Below, one piece after another: positions 42,556 through 43,482 of a DNA stretch of 43,482 nucleotides. A model generated the notes under the pieces. That model made no database searches and was not told where the DNA came from. It saw only the letters and a list, made by a program, of their open reading frames with translations. This stretch comes from Promethearchaeota archaeon. GTDB taxonomy: Archaea; Asgardarchaeota; Lokiarchaeia; Sigyniarchaeales; SOKP01. Each line of letters begins with the position of its first letter. Within the stretch, counting starts at the first letter, position 1. A program made the position numbers and the translations under genes. Location of the stretch: contig JAGXNS010000007.1 of the NCBI GenBank assembly GCA_019894855.1, positions 1-43,482 of the forward strand, in the 5' to 3' direction.

Positions 42556-43482
42556 ATGACTCATTTAGAATTATTGAAAGACGTATGGTATGTTGGTTAT
42601 GTAGATTTTGAAGTAAGAAATTTCCATGGATACTCCACTCATAGAGGTTCTTCCTATAACGCATATATAGTTAAATCAGGAGATAAAACGGTATTAATAG
42701 ACACAGTTAAACGTCCATATTTCGAATATTATTTGGATAAAATAAAACACGTATGTGATCCAGCAGAAATTGATTATTTAATCATGGATCACATTGAGAT
42801 GGATCATTCCGGGTCTTTCCCGTTAATTTTGAAACATATCCCTAACGCAGAAATAATTGCTTCTGTTAGGGGGGTTGATGTTCTAAAGAGCCATTTCCAC
42901 CAAGAAATTAACGCTGAAGTATTCGATAGAATTCGAGCCGTTAAGAATGGAGATACTTTGGATATTGGAAATGGTAAAAAATTCACATTCGTTCCGATAC
43001 CCATGATACATTGGCCAGATAGCATGGTCGCATTTATGAGTGACGATAATGGGAAGAATATCTTGTTTTCTAGTGATGCTTTTGGGCAACATATTGCAAC
43101 CACTATGCATTGGGACGATGAGAATGACATGTGTGAGATTATGGAAGAGGCAGAAAAATATTACGCTAATATTTTACTTCATTTATCGGGACTTATTGCA
43201 AAAACGCTTCCCGTAGTTGGAGCATTGCCTATTGATGTTGTATGTACTGCTCATGGGGTTTGTTGGAGAAAAAATATCCCCGAGATATTAGAGAAGTATA
43301 GGAAGTGGTCAAGCGGAGAAATCGAAGGAAAAAGCGTTTTAATCATTTACGATACAATGTGGGAGAGTACAGCAAAAATTGCTAAAGCCTTAACGAAAGA
43401 AATCCGTCATAGAGGTATTCCAGTTAAAAGATTCAGATTGACTCAAGCAGATTATTCTGATGTCATTACTGAGGCAATGAAG
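42556..43482 (+). CDS. Flavodiiron protein (FprA-like), 3' end outside window
   Basis: 309 codons visible. It reduces O2 to water (or NO to N2O) with electrons from rubredoxin or F420H2. The metallo-beta-lactamase-like diiron domain carries the ligands H-x-E-x-D-H in DHIEMDHSGSF, a histidine in IPMIHWPDS, an Asp in SSDAFGQH and a histidine in CTAHGVCW. Near the window end the flavodoxin domain begins (VLIIYDTMWESTAKIA, the FMN phosphate loop). It lies downstream of rubredoxin and 3 kb from the oxidase-rubredoxin fusion. The catalytic ligands seen are complete. Confidence 0.94.
   Translation, partial: MTHLELLKDVWYVGYVDFEVRNFHGYSTHRGSSYNAYIVKSGDKTVLIDTVKRPYFEYYLDKIKHVCDPAEIDYLIMDHIEMDHSGSFPLILKHIPNAEIIASVRGVDVLKSHFHQEINAEVFDRIRAVKNGDTLDIGNGKKFTFVPIPMIHWPDSMVAFMSDDNGKNILFSSDAFGQHIATTMHWDDENDMCEIMEEAEKYYANILLHLSGLIAKTLPVVGALPIDVVCTAHGVCWRKNIPEILEKYRKWSSGEIEGKSVLIIYDTMWESTAKIAKALTKEIRHRGIPVKRFRLTQADYSDVITEAMK

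Noticed and set aside
1-43482. tRNA, rRNA or CRISPR array
   Set aside because: No T-loop/acceptor pairing, rRNA-like GC-rich block or regular repeat-spacer pattern was recognised by eye; a covariance search would be needed to exclude a tRNA fully.

Overview
The window looks like a chromosome segment of an Asgard archaeon, most likely Lokiarchaeia-like. The evidence is an AT-rich genome with archaeal-type genes (archaeal AlaRS, DtdA-type D-aminoacyl-tRNA deacylase, endonuclease Q, FtsZ, Lrp-like regulators) beside eukaryote-like genes: a ubiquitin-type E1/E2/JAMM system with several ubiquitin-like proteins, Ras/Arf-like GTPases and a longin-GTPase fusion. The lineage is inferred from gene content; no rRNA or tRNA gene was seen. 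Many starts carry Shine-Dalgarno (SD) sites and some use TTG.

Region 1 (1-7.4 kb) is the most notable part. A minus-strand cluster runs ubiquitin-like protein, E1, E2, then a JAMM deubiquitinase cut by the window edge. A three-part winged-helix protein is divergent to it. Next come a membrane-anchored protein ending in a ubiquitin-like domain, a second free ubiquitin-like protein, and a coiled-coil protein whose two ends carry the same short motif. The free ubiquitin-like proteins end in Ala-Gly or Ala-Gly-Asn, not Gly-Gly, and the membrane-anchored one has no C-terminal glycine. A hairpin plus T-run between the ubiquitin and E1 genes may set their expression ratio.

Region 2 (7.5-24.6 kb) is mostly housekeeping: TPR protein, EndoQ, FtsZ, flavin-binding protein, AlaRS, phosphoesterase, Nudix, a degenerate GTPase with cysteine pairs, VOC protein, DtdA, a ZIP-like membrane protein, two convergent Lrp-like regulators with matching cysteines, a ferredoxin and SfsA. 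Several small genes lie between them.

Region 3 (24.6-32.3 kb) is a thiol-redox block: thioredoxin reductase, three tandem protein disulfide oxidoreductases (one lacking its N-terminal CxxC), a CCG-domain protein, glutaredoxin and a ferredoxin-thioredoxin reductase catalytic chain. It is interrupted by an accessory patch (28.5-31.0 kb) with two unknown small genes, an SDR dehydrogenase of visibly higher GC and a decayed gene.

Region 4 (32.4-43.5 kb) holds the longin-GTPase fusion, membrane proteins, a glutaredoxin-like protein, an iron-sulfur flavoprotein, a Bat-like regulator, a CbiX-like chelatase, a ferredoxin with Cys/His repeats, an NADH oxidase-rubredoxin fusion, a rubredoxin-like protein, a D-aminoacylase-like amidohydrolase, a rubredoxin and a flavodiiron protein cut by the window end. 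Together these suggest an anaerobe with an elaborate thiol network and rubredoxin-linked O2 detoxification.
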